NCBI RefSeq assembly: GCF_029227915.1
Contig: NC_079881.1
Location: 1,302,001 to 1,366,000, forward strand
DNA length: 64,000 nt
Source: Hydractinia symbiolongicarpus
Lineage: Eukaryota > Cnidaria > Hydrozoa > Anthoathecata > Hydractiniidae
Reading direction: 5' to 3'
Shown here: positions 36,701-47,652 of the stretch, piece after piece
Position numbering within the stretch: position 1 is the stretch's first letter
Layout: each line of letters starts with the position of its first letter
Program-made: the position numbers and the translations under genes
Notes under the pieces: model-generated
Database searches by the model: none
What the model saw: the letters and a program-made list of their open reading frames with translations, nothing else
What the model was told of the DNA's origin: nothing

Positions 36701-39700
36701 TACAAGTCTCATGCGTTTTAGTGGTGAAAAGATAATTTAAAAAATCGTTTTGGAAATGAGTTTACTCCCTGGGTACTTTCTTTGTATACATTCGACTATA
36801 CAGGCCAAGCCCGGGATGTACGGGAAATCGCGGGTTTCGTTTGCCGGCGATTAATCCACTTTCATTAAGCGTCTCATCAAAAATGAAAACATTTCTGAAA
36901 ACTACAAGTCTTATGCGTTTTAGTGATGAAAAAATAATTTAAAAAATCGTTCGGGAAATGAGTTTACTCCCTGGGTACTTTCTTTGTATACTTTTGACTA
37001 TGCGGGCCGAGTCCGGGATTTACGGGAAGTCTCAGGTTTTTGTTTGCCGGCGATTAAACTTCTTTTAGTCAGCGTCTCATCAAAAATGAAAACATTTTTG
37101 AAAACTACATGTCTCATGCGTTTTAGAGGTGAAAAGATAATTTAAAAAATCGTTTTGGAAATGAGTTTACTCACAGGGTATTTTCTTTGTATACATTCGA
37201 CTATACCGGCGAAGCCCGGGATTTACGGGAAATCGCGGGTTTTCGTTTGCCGGCGATTAAACCACTTTCATTAAGCGTCTCATCAAAAATGAAAACATTT
37301 CTGAAAACTACAAGTCTCATGCGTTTTAGTGGTGAAAAAATAATTTAAAAAATCGTTCGGGAAATGAGTTTACTCCCTGTGTACCTTCTTTGTATACTTT
37401 TGACTATACGGGCCGAGTCCGGGATTTACGGGAAATCGCGGGTTTTCGTTTGCCGGCGATTAAACTTCTTTTATTCAGCGTCTCATCAGAAATGAAAACA
37501 TTTTTGAAAACTACAAATCTCATGCGTTTTAGTGGTGAAAAGATAATTTAAAAAATCGTTTTGGAAATGAGTTTACTCCCTGGGTACTTTCTTTGTATAC
37601 TTTTGACTATACGGGCCGAGTCCGGGATTTACGGGAAATCGCGGGTTTTCGTTTGCCGGCGATTAAACCACTTTCACTAAGCGTCCCATCAAAAATGAAA
37701 ACATTTCTGAAAACTACAAGTCTCATGGGCTTTAGTGGTTAAATAATAATTTAAAAAATCGTTCGGGAAATGAGTTTACTCCCTAGGTACTTTCTTTGTA
37801 TACATTCGACTATACGGGCCATGCCAGGGATGTACGGGAAATCGCGGGTTTCGTTTGCCGGCGATTAAACCACTTTCATTAAGCGTCTCATCAAAAATGA
37901 AAACATTTCTGAAAACTACATGTCCCATGCGTTTTAGTGGTGAAAAGATAATTTAAAAAATCGTTTTGGAAATGAGTTTACTCACAGGGTATTTTCTTTG
38001 TATACTTTTGACTATGCGGGCCGAGTCTGTGATTTACGGGAAGTCTCAGGTTTTCGTTTGCCGGCGATTAAACTTCTTTTAGTCAGCGTCTCATCAAAAA
38101 TGAAAACATTTTTGAAAACTACATGTCTCATGCGTTTTAGTAGTGAAAAGATAATTTAAAAAATCGTTTTGGAAATGAGTTTACTCACAGGGTATTTTCT
38201 TTGTATACATTCGACTATACCGGCCAAGCCCGGGATTTACGGGAAATCGCTGGTTTTCGTTTGCCGGCGATTAAACCACTTTCATTAAGCGTCTCATCAA
38301 AAATGAAAACATTTCTGAAAACTACAAGTCTCATGCGCTTTAGTGGTGAAAAAATAATTTAAAAAATCGTTCGGGAAATGAGTTTACTCCCTGTGTACCT
38401 TCTTTGTATACTTTTGACTATACGGGCCGAGTCCGGGATTTACGGGAAATCTCAGGTTTTCGTTTGCCGGCGATTAAACTTCTTTTAGTCAGCGTCTCAT
38501 CAAAAATGAAAACATTTTTGAAAACTGCATGTCTCATGCGTTTTAGTGGTGAAAAGATAATTTAAAAAATCGTTTTGGAAATGAGTTTACTCACAGGGTA
38601 TTTTCTTTGTATACATTCGACTATACCGGCCAAGCCCGGGATTTACGGGAAATCGCGGGTTTTCGTTTGCCAGCGATTAAACCACTTTCATTAAGCGTCT
38701 CATCAAAAATGAAAACATTTCTGAAAACTACAAGTCTCATGCGTTTTAGTGGTGAAAAAATAATTTAAAAAATCGTTCGGGAAATGAGTTTACTCCCTGT
38801 GTACCTTCTTTGTATACTTTTGACTATACGGGCCGAGTCCGGGATTTACGGGAAATCGCGGGTTTTCGTTTGCCGGCGATTAAACTTCTTTTATTCAGCG
38901 TCTCATCAAAAGTGAAAACATTTTTAAAAACTACAAGTTACATGGGCTTTAGTGGTTAATCAATAATTTAAAAAATCGTTCGGGAAATGAGTTTACTCCC
39001 TGGGTACTTTCTTTGTATACATTCGACTATACGGGCAAAGCGCGGGATGTACGGGAAATCGCGGGTTTTCGTTTGCCGGCGATTAAACCACTTTCATTAA
39101 GCGTCTCATCAAAAATGAAAACATTTCTGAAAACTACAAGTCTCATGCGTTTTAGTGATGAAAAAATAATTTAAAAAATCGTTCGGGAAATGAGTTTACT
39201 CCCTGGGTACTTTCTTTGTATACTTTTGACTATACGGGCCGAGTCCGGGATTTACGGGAAGTCGCGGGTTTTCGTTTGCCGGCGATTAAACTTCTTTTAT
39301 TCAGCGTCTCATCAAAAATGAAAACATTTTTAAAAACTACAAGTCTCATGGGCTTTAGTGGTGAAATAATAATTTAAAAAATCGTTCGGGAAATGAGTTT
39401 ACTCCCAGGGTACTTTCCTTGTATACTTTTGACTATGCGGGCCGAGTCCAGGATTTACGGGAAATCGCAGGTTTTCTTTTGCCGGCGATTAAACTTCTTT
39501 TATTCAGCGTCTCATCAAAAATGAAAACATTTTTGTAAACTACAAGTCTCATGCGTTTTAGTGGTGAAAAAATAATTTAAAAAATCGTTCGGGAAATGAG
39601 TTTACTCCCTGGGTACTTTCTTTGTATACTTTTGACTATACGGGCCGAGTCCGGGGTTTACGGGAAATGGCGGGTTTTCGTTTGCCGGCGATTAAACTTC

Positions 39701-40287
39701 TTTTATTCAGCGTCTTATCAAAAATGAAAACATTTTTGAAAACTACAAGTCTCATGCGTTTTAGTGGTGAAAAGATAATTTAAAAAATCCTTTTGGAAAT
39801 GAGTTTACTCACAGGGTACTTTCTTTGTATACATTCGACTATACGGACCAAGCCCGAGTTTTACGGGAAATCGCGGGTTTTCGTTTGCCGGCGAATAAAC
39901 CACTTTCATTAAGCGTCTCATCAAAAATGAAAACATTTCTGAAAACTACAAGTCTCATGGGCTTTAGTGGTGAAATAATAATTTAAAAAATCGTTCGGGA
40001 AATGAGTTTCCTCCCTGGGTACTTTCTTTGTATACTTTTGACTATACGGGCCGAGTCCGGGATTTACGGGAAATCGCGGGTTTTCGTTTGCCGGCGATTA
40101 AACCACTTTCACTAAACGTCTCATCAAAAAGAAAACATTTCTGAAAACTACAAGTCTCATGCGTTTTAGTGGTGAAAAAATAATTTAAAAAATCTTTCGG
40201 GAAATGAGTTTACTCCCTGGGTACTTTCTTTGTATACTTTTGACTATACGGGCCGAGTCGGGGATTTACGGGAAGTCGCGGGTTTTC
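36701..40287 (+). repeat. Third + satellite block, about 17.7 monomers
   Basis: 3587 bp of + monomers. CTACATGTCTCATGCG or CTGCATGTCTCATGCG occurs near 37107, 38121 and 38527, offsets of 1014 and 406 bp. TCTTTTAGTCAGCG marks the same units. Central-region variants with CGGGTTTCG occur near 36830 and 37850. One monomer near 40128 lost two bases (CAAAAAGAAAAC). No gene is seen. Confidence 0.95.
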
Positions 40288-40307
40288 GTTTAGGGTTGGG
40301 GTTTGGG
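40288..40307. repeat. Junction J3: inverted telomere-like 20-mer at a + to - switch
   Basis: GTTTAGGGTTGGGGTTTGGG lies between + satellite GCGGGTTTTC and - satellite TTTCCCGAACGATTTTTT. Its reverse complement is CCCAAACCCCAACCCTAAAC, with the same length and the same satellite breakpoints as J1 and J2. It is therefore the same junction on the opposite strand. The first two hexamers are degenerate (CCCAAA, CCCCAA) and the last is intact. Confidence 0.93.
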
Positions 40308-41062
40308 TTTCCCGAACGATTTTTTAAATTATTTTTTCACCACTAAAACGCATGAGACTTGTAGTTTACAAAAATGTTTTTATTTTTGATGAGACGCTGA
40401 ATAAAAGAAGTTTAATCGCCGGCAAACGAAAACCTGTGATTCCCCGTAAATCCCGGACTCGGCCCGTATAGTCAAAAGTATGCAAAGAAAGTACCCTGAG
40501 AGTAAACTCATTTCCCGAAAGATTTTTTAAATTATTATTTCACCACTACAACGCATGAGACTTGTAATTTTCAAAAATGTTTTCATTTTTGATGAGACGC
40601 TGAATAAAAGAAGTTTAATCGCCGGCAAACGAAAACCCGCGACTTCCCGTAAATCTCGGACTCGGCCCGTATAGTCAAAAGTATACAAAGAAAGTACCCA
40701 GGGAGTAAACTCATTTCCCGAACGATTTTTTAAATTATTTTTTCATCACTAAAACGCATGAGACTTGTAGTTTTCAGAAATGTTTTCATTTTTGATGAGA
40801 CGCTTAATAAAAGTGGTTTAATCGCCGGCAAACGAAACCCGCGATTTCCCGTACATCCCGGGCTTGGCCCGTATAGTCGAATGTATACAAAGAAAGTACC
40901 CAGGGAGTAAATTCATTTCCCAAACGATTTTTTAAATTATTATTTAACCACTAAAGCCCATGAGACTTGTAGTTTTTAAAAATGTTTTCATTTTTGATGA
41001 GACGCTGAATAAAAGAAGTTTAATCGCCGGCAAACGAAAACCCGCGATTTCCCGTAAACCCC

Positions 41063-43086
41063 GGACTCGGCCCGTATAGTCAAAAGTATACAAAGAAAGT
41101 AGCCAGGGAGTAAACTCATTTCCCAAACGATTTTTTAAATTATTTTTTCACCACTAAAACGCATGAGACTTGTAGTTTTTAAAAATGTTTTCATTTTTGA
41201 TGAGACCCTGAATAAAAGAAATTTAATCGCCGGCAAACGAAAACCCGCGACTTCCCGTGAATCTCCGACTCGGCCCGTATAGTCAAAAGTATACAAAGAA
41301 ATACCCAGGGAGTAAACTCATTTCCCAAACGATTTTTTAAATTATTTTTTCATCACTAAAACGCATGAGACTTGTAGTTTTCAGAAATGTTTTCATTTTT
41401 GATGAGACGCTTAATAAAAGTGGTTTAATCGCCGGCAAACGAAACCCGCGATTTCCCGTACATCCCGGGCTTGGCCCGTATAGTCGAATGTATACAAAGA
41501 AAGTACCCAGAGAGTAAATTCATTTCCCGAACGATTTTTTAAATTATTATTTAACCACTAAAGCCCATGAGACTTGTAGTTTTTAAAAATGTTTTCATTT
41601 TTGATGAGACGCTGAATAAAAGAAGTTTAATCGCCGGCAAACGAAAACCCGCGATTTCCCGTAAACCCCGGACTCGGCCCGTATAGTCAAAAGTATACAA
41701 AGAAAGTACCCAGGGAGTAAACTCATTTCCCGAACGATTTTTTAAATTATTTTTTCACCACTAAAACGCATGAGACTTGTAGTTTTCAGAAATGTTTTCA
41801 TTTTTGATGAGACGCTTAGTGAAAATAGTTTAATCGCCGCAAACGAAATTCCGCGATTTCCCCTAAATCCCGGGCTTGGCCCGTATAGTCGAATGTATAC
41901 AAAGAAAGTAGCCTGTGAGTAAACTCATTTCCAAAACGATTTTTTAAATTATCTTTTCACCACTAAAACGCATGAGACTTGTAGTTTTCAAAAATGTTTT
42001 CATTTTTGATGAGACGCTTAATGAAAGTGGTTTAATCGCCGGCAAACGAAAACTCGCGATTTCCCGTACATCCCGGACTCGGCCCGTATAGTCAAAAGTA
42101 TACAAAGAAAGTAGCCAGGGAGTAAACTCATTTCCCAAACGATTTTTTAAATTATTTTTTCACCACTAAAACGCATGAGACTTGTAGTTTTTAAAAATGT
42201 TTTCATTTTTGATGAGACCCTGAATAAAAGAAATTTAATCGCCGGCAAACGAAAACCCGCGACTTCCCGTGAATCTCCGACTCGGCCCGTATAGTCAAAA
42301 GTATACAAAGAAATACCCAGGGAGTAAACTCATTTCCCAAACGATTTTTTAAATTATTTTTTCATCACTAAAACGCATGAGACTTGTAGTTTTCAGAAAT
42401 GTTTTCATTTTTGATGAGACGCTTAATAAAAGTGGTTTAATCGCCGGCAAACGAAACCCGCGATTTCCCGTACATCCCGGGCTTGGCCCGTATAGTCGAA
42501 TGTATACAAAGAAAGTACCCAGAGAGTAAATTCATTTCCCGAACGATTTTTTAAATTATTATTTAACCACTAAAGCCCATGAGACTTGTAGTTTTTAAAA
42601 ATGTTTTCATTTTTGATGAGACGCTGAATAAAAGAAGTTTAATCGCCGGCAAACGAAAACCCGCGATTTCCCGTAAACCCCGGACTCGGCCCGTATAGTC
42701 AAAAGTATACAAAGAAAGTACCCAGGGAGTAAACTCATTTCCCGAACGATTTTTTAAATTATTTTTTCACCACTAAAACGCATGAGACTTGTAGTTTTCA
42801 GAAATGTTTTCATTTTTGATGAGACGCTTAGTGAAAATAGTTTAATCGCCGCAAACGAAATTCCGCGATTTCCCCTAAATCCCGGGCTTGGCCCGTATAG
42901 TCGAATGTATACAAAGAAAGTAGCCTGTGAGTAAACTCATTTCCAAAACGATTTTTTAAATTATCTTTTCACCACTAAAACGCATGAGACTTGTAGTTTT
43001 CAAAAATGTTTTCATTTTTGATGAGACGCTTAATGAAAGTGGTTTAATCGCCGGCAAACGAAAACTCGCGATTTCCCGTACATCCC
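41063..43086 (-). repeat. Five-monomer tandem duplication, 1012 bp offset
   Basis: Copy 1 (about 41063-42074) and copy 2 (about 42075-43086) share GAAAGTAGCCAGGG (near 41101 and 42113), AAAGAAATACCCAGGG, GAAAATAGTTTAATCGCCGC and TTTCCCCTAAATCCC. The offset of 1012 rather than 1015 reflects shared small deletions. The crossover is visible near 42075: a GTACATCCCGG monomer switches to ACTCGGCCCG where GCTTGGCCCG is the usual continuation. Confidence 0.87.
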
Positions 43087-43129
43087 GGGCTTGGCCCGTA
43101 TAGTCGAATGTATACAAAGAAAGTACCCT

Positions 43130-44400
43130 GTGAGTAAACTCATTTCCAAAACGATTTTTTAAATTATCTTTTCACCACTAAAACGCATGAGACTTCCAGT
43201 TTTCAAAAATGTTTTCATTTTTGATGAGACGCTGAATAAAAGAAGTTTAATCGCCGGCAAACGAAAACCTGCGATTTTCCGTAAATCCCGGACTCGGCCC
43301 GTATAGTCAAAAGTATACAAAGAAAGTACCCAGGGAGTAAACTCATTTCTTGAACGATTTTTTAAATTATTTTTTCACCACTAAAACGCATGAGACTTGT
43401 AGTTTTCAGAAATGTTTTCATTTTTGATGAGACGCTTAGTGAAAATGGTTTAATCGCCGCAAACGAAATTCCGCGATTTCCCGTAAATCCCGGGCTTGGC
43501 CCGTATAGTCGAATGTATACAAAGAAAGTACCCTGTTAGTAAACTCATTTCCAAAACGATTTTTTAAATTATCTTTTCACCACTAAAACGCATGAGACTT
43601 GTAGTTTTCAAAAATGTTTTCATTTTTGATGAGACGCTTAATGAAAGTGGTTTAATCGCCGGCAAACGAAAACTCGCGATTTCCCGTACATCCCGGGCTT
43701 GGCCCGTATAGTCGAATGTATAAAAAGAAAGTACCCTGTGAGTAAACTCATTTCCAAAACGATTTTTTAAATTATCTTTTCACCACTAAAACGCATGAGA
43801 CTTTCAGTTTTCAAAAATGTTTTCATTTTTGATGAGACGCTGAATAAAAGAAGTTTAATCGCCGGCAAACGAAAACCTGCGATTTCCCGTAAATCCCGGA
43901 CTCGGCCCGTATAGTCAAAAGTATACAAAGAAAGTACCCAGGGAGTAAACTCATTTCTTGAACGATTTTTTAAATTATTTTTTCACCACTAAAACGCATG
44001 AGACTTGTAGTTTTCAGAAATGTTTTCATTTTTGATGAGACGCTTAGTGAAAATGGTTTAATCGCCGCAAACGAAATTCCGCGATTTCCCGTAAATCCCG
44101 GGCTTGGCCCGTATAGTCGAATGTATACAAAGAAAGTACCCTGTGAGTAAACTCATTTCCAAAACGATTTTTTAAATTATCTTTTCACCACTAAAACGCA
44201 TGAGACTTGTAGTTTTCAAAAATGTTTTCATTTTTGATGAGACGCTTAATGAAAGTGGTTTAATCGCCGGCAAACGAAAACTCGCGATTTCCCGTACATC
44301 CCGGGCTTGGCCCGTATAGTCGAATGTATAAAAAGAAAGTACCCTGTGAGTAAACTCATTTCCAAAACGATTTTTTAAATTATCTTTTCACCACTAAAAC
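43130..44400 (-). repeat. Three-monomer repeat, 606-607 bp offset, two to three copies
   Basis: CATTTCTTGAACG occurs near 43345 and 43951. GACTTCCAGTTTT (43190), GACTTTCAGTTTT (43798) and GACTTGCAGTTTT (44406) mark the same monomer of successive units. The shared deletion CGCCGCAAACG (usual CGCCGGCAAACG) and GTATAAAAAGAAAG support the unit. Confidence 0.82.
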
Positions 44401-44699
44401 GCATGAGACTTGCAGTTTTCAAAAATGTTTTCATTTTTGATGAGACGCTGAATAAAAGAAGTTTAATCGCCGGCAAAAGAAAACCCGCGATTTCCCGTAA
44501 ATCCCGGACTCGGCTCGTATAGTCAAAAGTATACAAAGAAGGTACCCAGGGAGTAAACTCATTTCCCGAACGATTTTTTAAATTATTTTTTTAATCACTA
44601 AAACGCATGAGACTTGTAGTTTTCAGAAATGTTTTCATTTTTGATGAGACGCTTAATGAAAGTGGTTTAATCGCCGGCAAACGAAAACCCGCGATTTCC

Positions 44700-47650
44700 C
44701 GTAATCCCGGCTTGGCTTGTATAGTCAAAAGTATACAAATGAAGTACCCAGAGAGTAAACTCATTTCCCGAACGATTTTTAAAATTATCTTTTCACCACT
44801 AAAACGCATGAGACTTGTAGTTTTTAAAAATGTTTTCATTTTTGATGAGACGCTGAACAAAAGAAGTTTAATCGCCGGCAAACGAAAACTCGCGATTTCC
44901 CGTAAATCCCGGACTCGGCCCGTATAGTCAAAAGTATACAAAGAACGTACACAGGGAGTAAACTCATTTCCCGAACGATTTTTTAAATTATTTTTTCACC
45001 ACTAAAACGCATGAGACTTGTAGTTTTCAGAAATGTTTTCATTTTTGATGAGACGCTTAGTGAAAGTGGTTTAATCGCCGGCAAACGAAAACCCGCGATT
45101 TTCCGTAAATCCCGGACTCGGCCCGTATAGTCAAAAGTATACAAAGAAAGTACCCAGGGAGTAAACTCATTTCCCGAACGATTTTTTACATTATTATTTC
45201 ACCACTAAAGCCCATGAGACTTGTAGTTTCTAAAAATGTTTTCATTTTTGATGACACCCTGAATAAAAGAAGTTTAATCGCCGGCAAAAGAAAACCCGCG
45301 ATTTCCCGTAAATCCCGGACTCGGCTCGTATAGTCAAAAGTATACAAAAAAGGTACTCAGGGAGTAAACTCATTTCCCGAACGATTTTTTAAATTATTTT
45401 TTCACCACTAAAACGCATAAGACTTGTAGTTTTCAGAAATGTTTTCATTTTTGATGAGACGCTTAGTGAAAGTGGTTTAATCGCCGGCAAACGAAAACCC
45501 GCGATTTCCCGTAAATCCCGGACTCGGCCCGTATAGTCAAAAGTATACAAAGAAAGTACCCAGGGAGTAAACTCATTTCCCGAACGATTTTTTACATTAT
45601 TATTTCACCACTAAAGCCCATGAGACTTGTAGTTTCTAAAAATGTTTTCATTTTTGATGACACCCTGAATAAAAGAAGTTTAATCGCCGGCAAAAGAAAA
45701 CCCGCGATTTCCCGTAAATCCCGGACTCGGCTCGTATAGTCAAAAGTATACAAAAAAGGTACTCAGGGAGTAAACTCATTTCCCGAACGATTTTTTAAAT
45801 TATTTTTTCACCACTAAAACGCATAAGACTTGTAGTTTTCAGAAATGTTTTCATTTTTGATGAGACGCTTAGTGAAAGTGGTTTAATCGCCGGCAAACGA
45901 AAACCCGCGATTTCCCGTAAATCCCGGACTCGGCCCGTATAGTCAAAAGTATACAAAGAAAGTACCCAGGGAGTAAACTCATTTCCCGAACGATTTTTTA
46001 CATTATTATTTCACCACTAAAGCCCATGAGACTTGTAGTTTTTAAAAATGTTTTCATTTTTGATGAGACCCTGAATAAAAGAAGTTTAATCGCCGGCAAA
46101 AGAAAACCCCGCGATTTCCCGTAAATCCCGGACTCGGCTCGTATAGTCAAAAGTATACAAAAAAGGTACCCAGGGAGTAAACTCATTTCCCGAACGATTT
46201 TTTAAATTATTTTTTCACCACTAAAACGCATGAGACTTGTAGTTTACAAAAATGTTTTCATTTTTGATGAGACGCTGAATAAAAGAAGTTTAATCGCCGG
46301 CAAACAAAAACCCGCGACTTCCCGTAAATCCCCGACTCGGCCCGTATAGTCAAAAGTATACAAAGAAAAGACCCAGGGAGTAAACTCATTTCCCGAACGA
46401 TTTTTTAAATTATTTTTTCACCACTAAAACGCATGAGACTTGTAGTTTTCAGAAATGTTTTTATTTTTGATGAGACGCTTAGTGAAAGTGGTTTAATCGC
46501 CGGCAAACGAAAACCCGCGATTTCTCGTAAATCCCGGACTCGGCTCGTATAGTCAAAAGTATACAAAGAAGGTACCCAGGGAGTAAACTCATTTCCCGAA
46601 CGATTTTTTAAATTATTTTTTCATCACTAAAACGCATGAGACTTGTAGTTTTCAGAAATGTTTTCATTTTTGATGAGACGCTTAATGAAAGTGGTTTAAT
46701 CGCCGGCAAACGAAAACCCGCGATTTCCCGTAAATCCCGGGCTTGGCCCGTATAGTCGAATGTATACAAAGAAAGTACCCAGGGAGTTAACTCATTTCCC
46801 GAACGATTTTTTAAATTATTATTTAACCACTAAAGCCCATGAGACTTGTAGTTTTCAGAAATGTTTTCATTTTTGATGAGACGCTTAATGAAAGTGGTTT
46901 AATCGCCGGCAAACGAAAACCCGCGATTTCCCGTACATCCCGGCTTGGCTTGTATAGTCAAAAGTATACAAATGAAGTACCCAGAGAGTAAACTCATTTC
47001 CCGAACGATTTTTAAAATTATCTTTTCACCACTAAAACGCATGAGACTTGTAGTTTTTAAAAATGTTTTCATTTTTGATGAGACGCTGAACAAAAGAAGT
47101 TTAATCGCCGGCAAACGAAAACCCGCGATTTCCCGTAAATCCCGGACTCGGCCCGTATAGTCAAAAGTATACAAAGAACGTACACAGGGAGTAAACTCAT
47201 TTCCCGAACGATTTTTTAAATTATTTTTTCACCACTAAAACGCATGAGACTTGTAGTTTTCAGAAATGTTTTCATTTTTGATGAGACGCTTAGTGAAAGT
47301 GGTTTAATCGCCGGCAAACGAAAACCCGCGATTTCCCGTAAATCCCGGACTCGGCCCGTATAGTCAAAAGTATACAAAGAAAGTTCCCAGGGAGTAAACT
47401 CATTTCCCGAACGATTTTTTACATTATTATTTCACCACTAAAGCCCATGAGACTTGTAGTTTCTAAAAATGTTTTCATTTTTGATGAGACCCTGAATAAA
47501 AGAAGTTTAATCGCCGGCAAAAGAAAACCCGCGATTTCCCGTAAATCCCGGACTCGGCTCGTATAGTCAAAAGTATACAAAAAAGGTACTCAGGGAGTAA
47601 ACTCATTTCCCGAACGATTTTTTAAATTATTTTTTCACCACTAAAACGCA
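44700..47650 (-). repeat. Eleven-monomer duplication, 2233 bp offset, with internal dimers
   Basis: CGGCTTGGCTTGTATAG is at 44708 and 46941. It is followed in both by ATGAAGTACCCAGAGAG, CTGAACAAAAG and AAGAACGTACACAGGG. Inside the first copy a two-monomer unit (406 bp) repeats: TTTTTTACATTATTATTTC near 45183, 45589 and 45995, alternating with TACAAAAAAGGTAC(T/C)CAGG. The second copy holds one dimer fewer, so dimer number changed after or during duplication. Confidence 0.82.
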
Positions 47651-47652
47651 TA

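Noticed and set aside
41861-41868. CCCTAAAT at 41861 and 42873 as further telomere-like inserts
   Set aside because: They are single G to C changes of the normal CCCGTAAATCCC in the monomer, shared by the two copies of a 1012-bp duplication, with no orientation switch.
44591-44941. Longest open frame in the window (116 codons, - strand), overlapping an antisense frame of 106 codons
   Set aside because: Both strands stay open because single-base deletions in two monomers restored the frame. The peptides repeat the same satellite translation twice.
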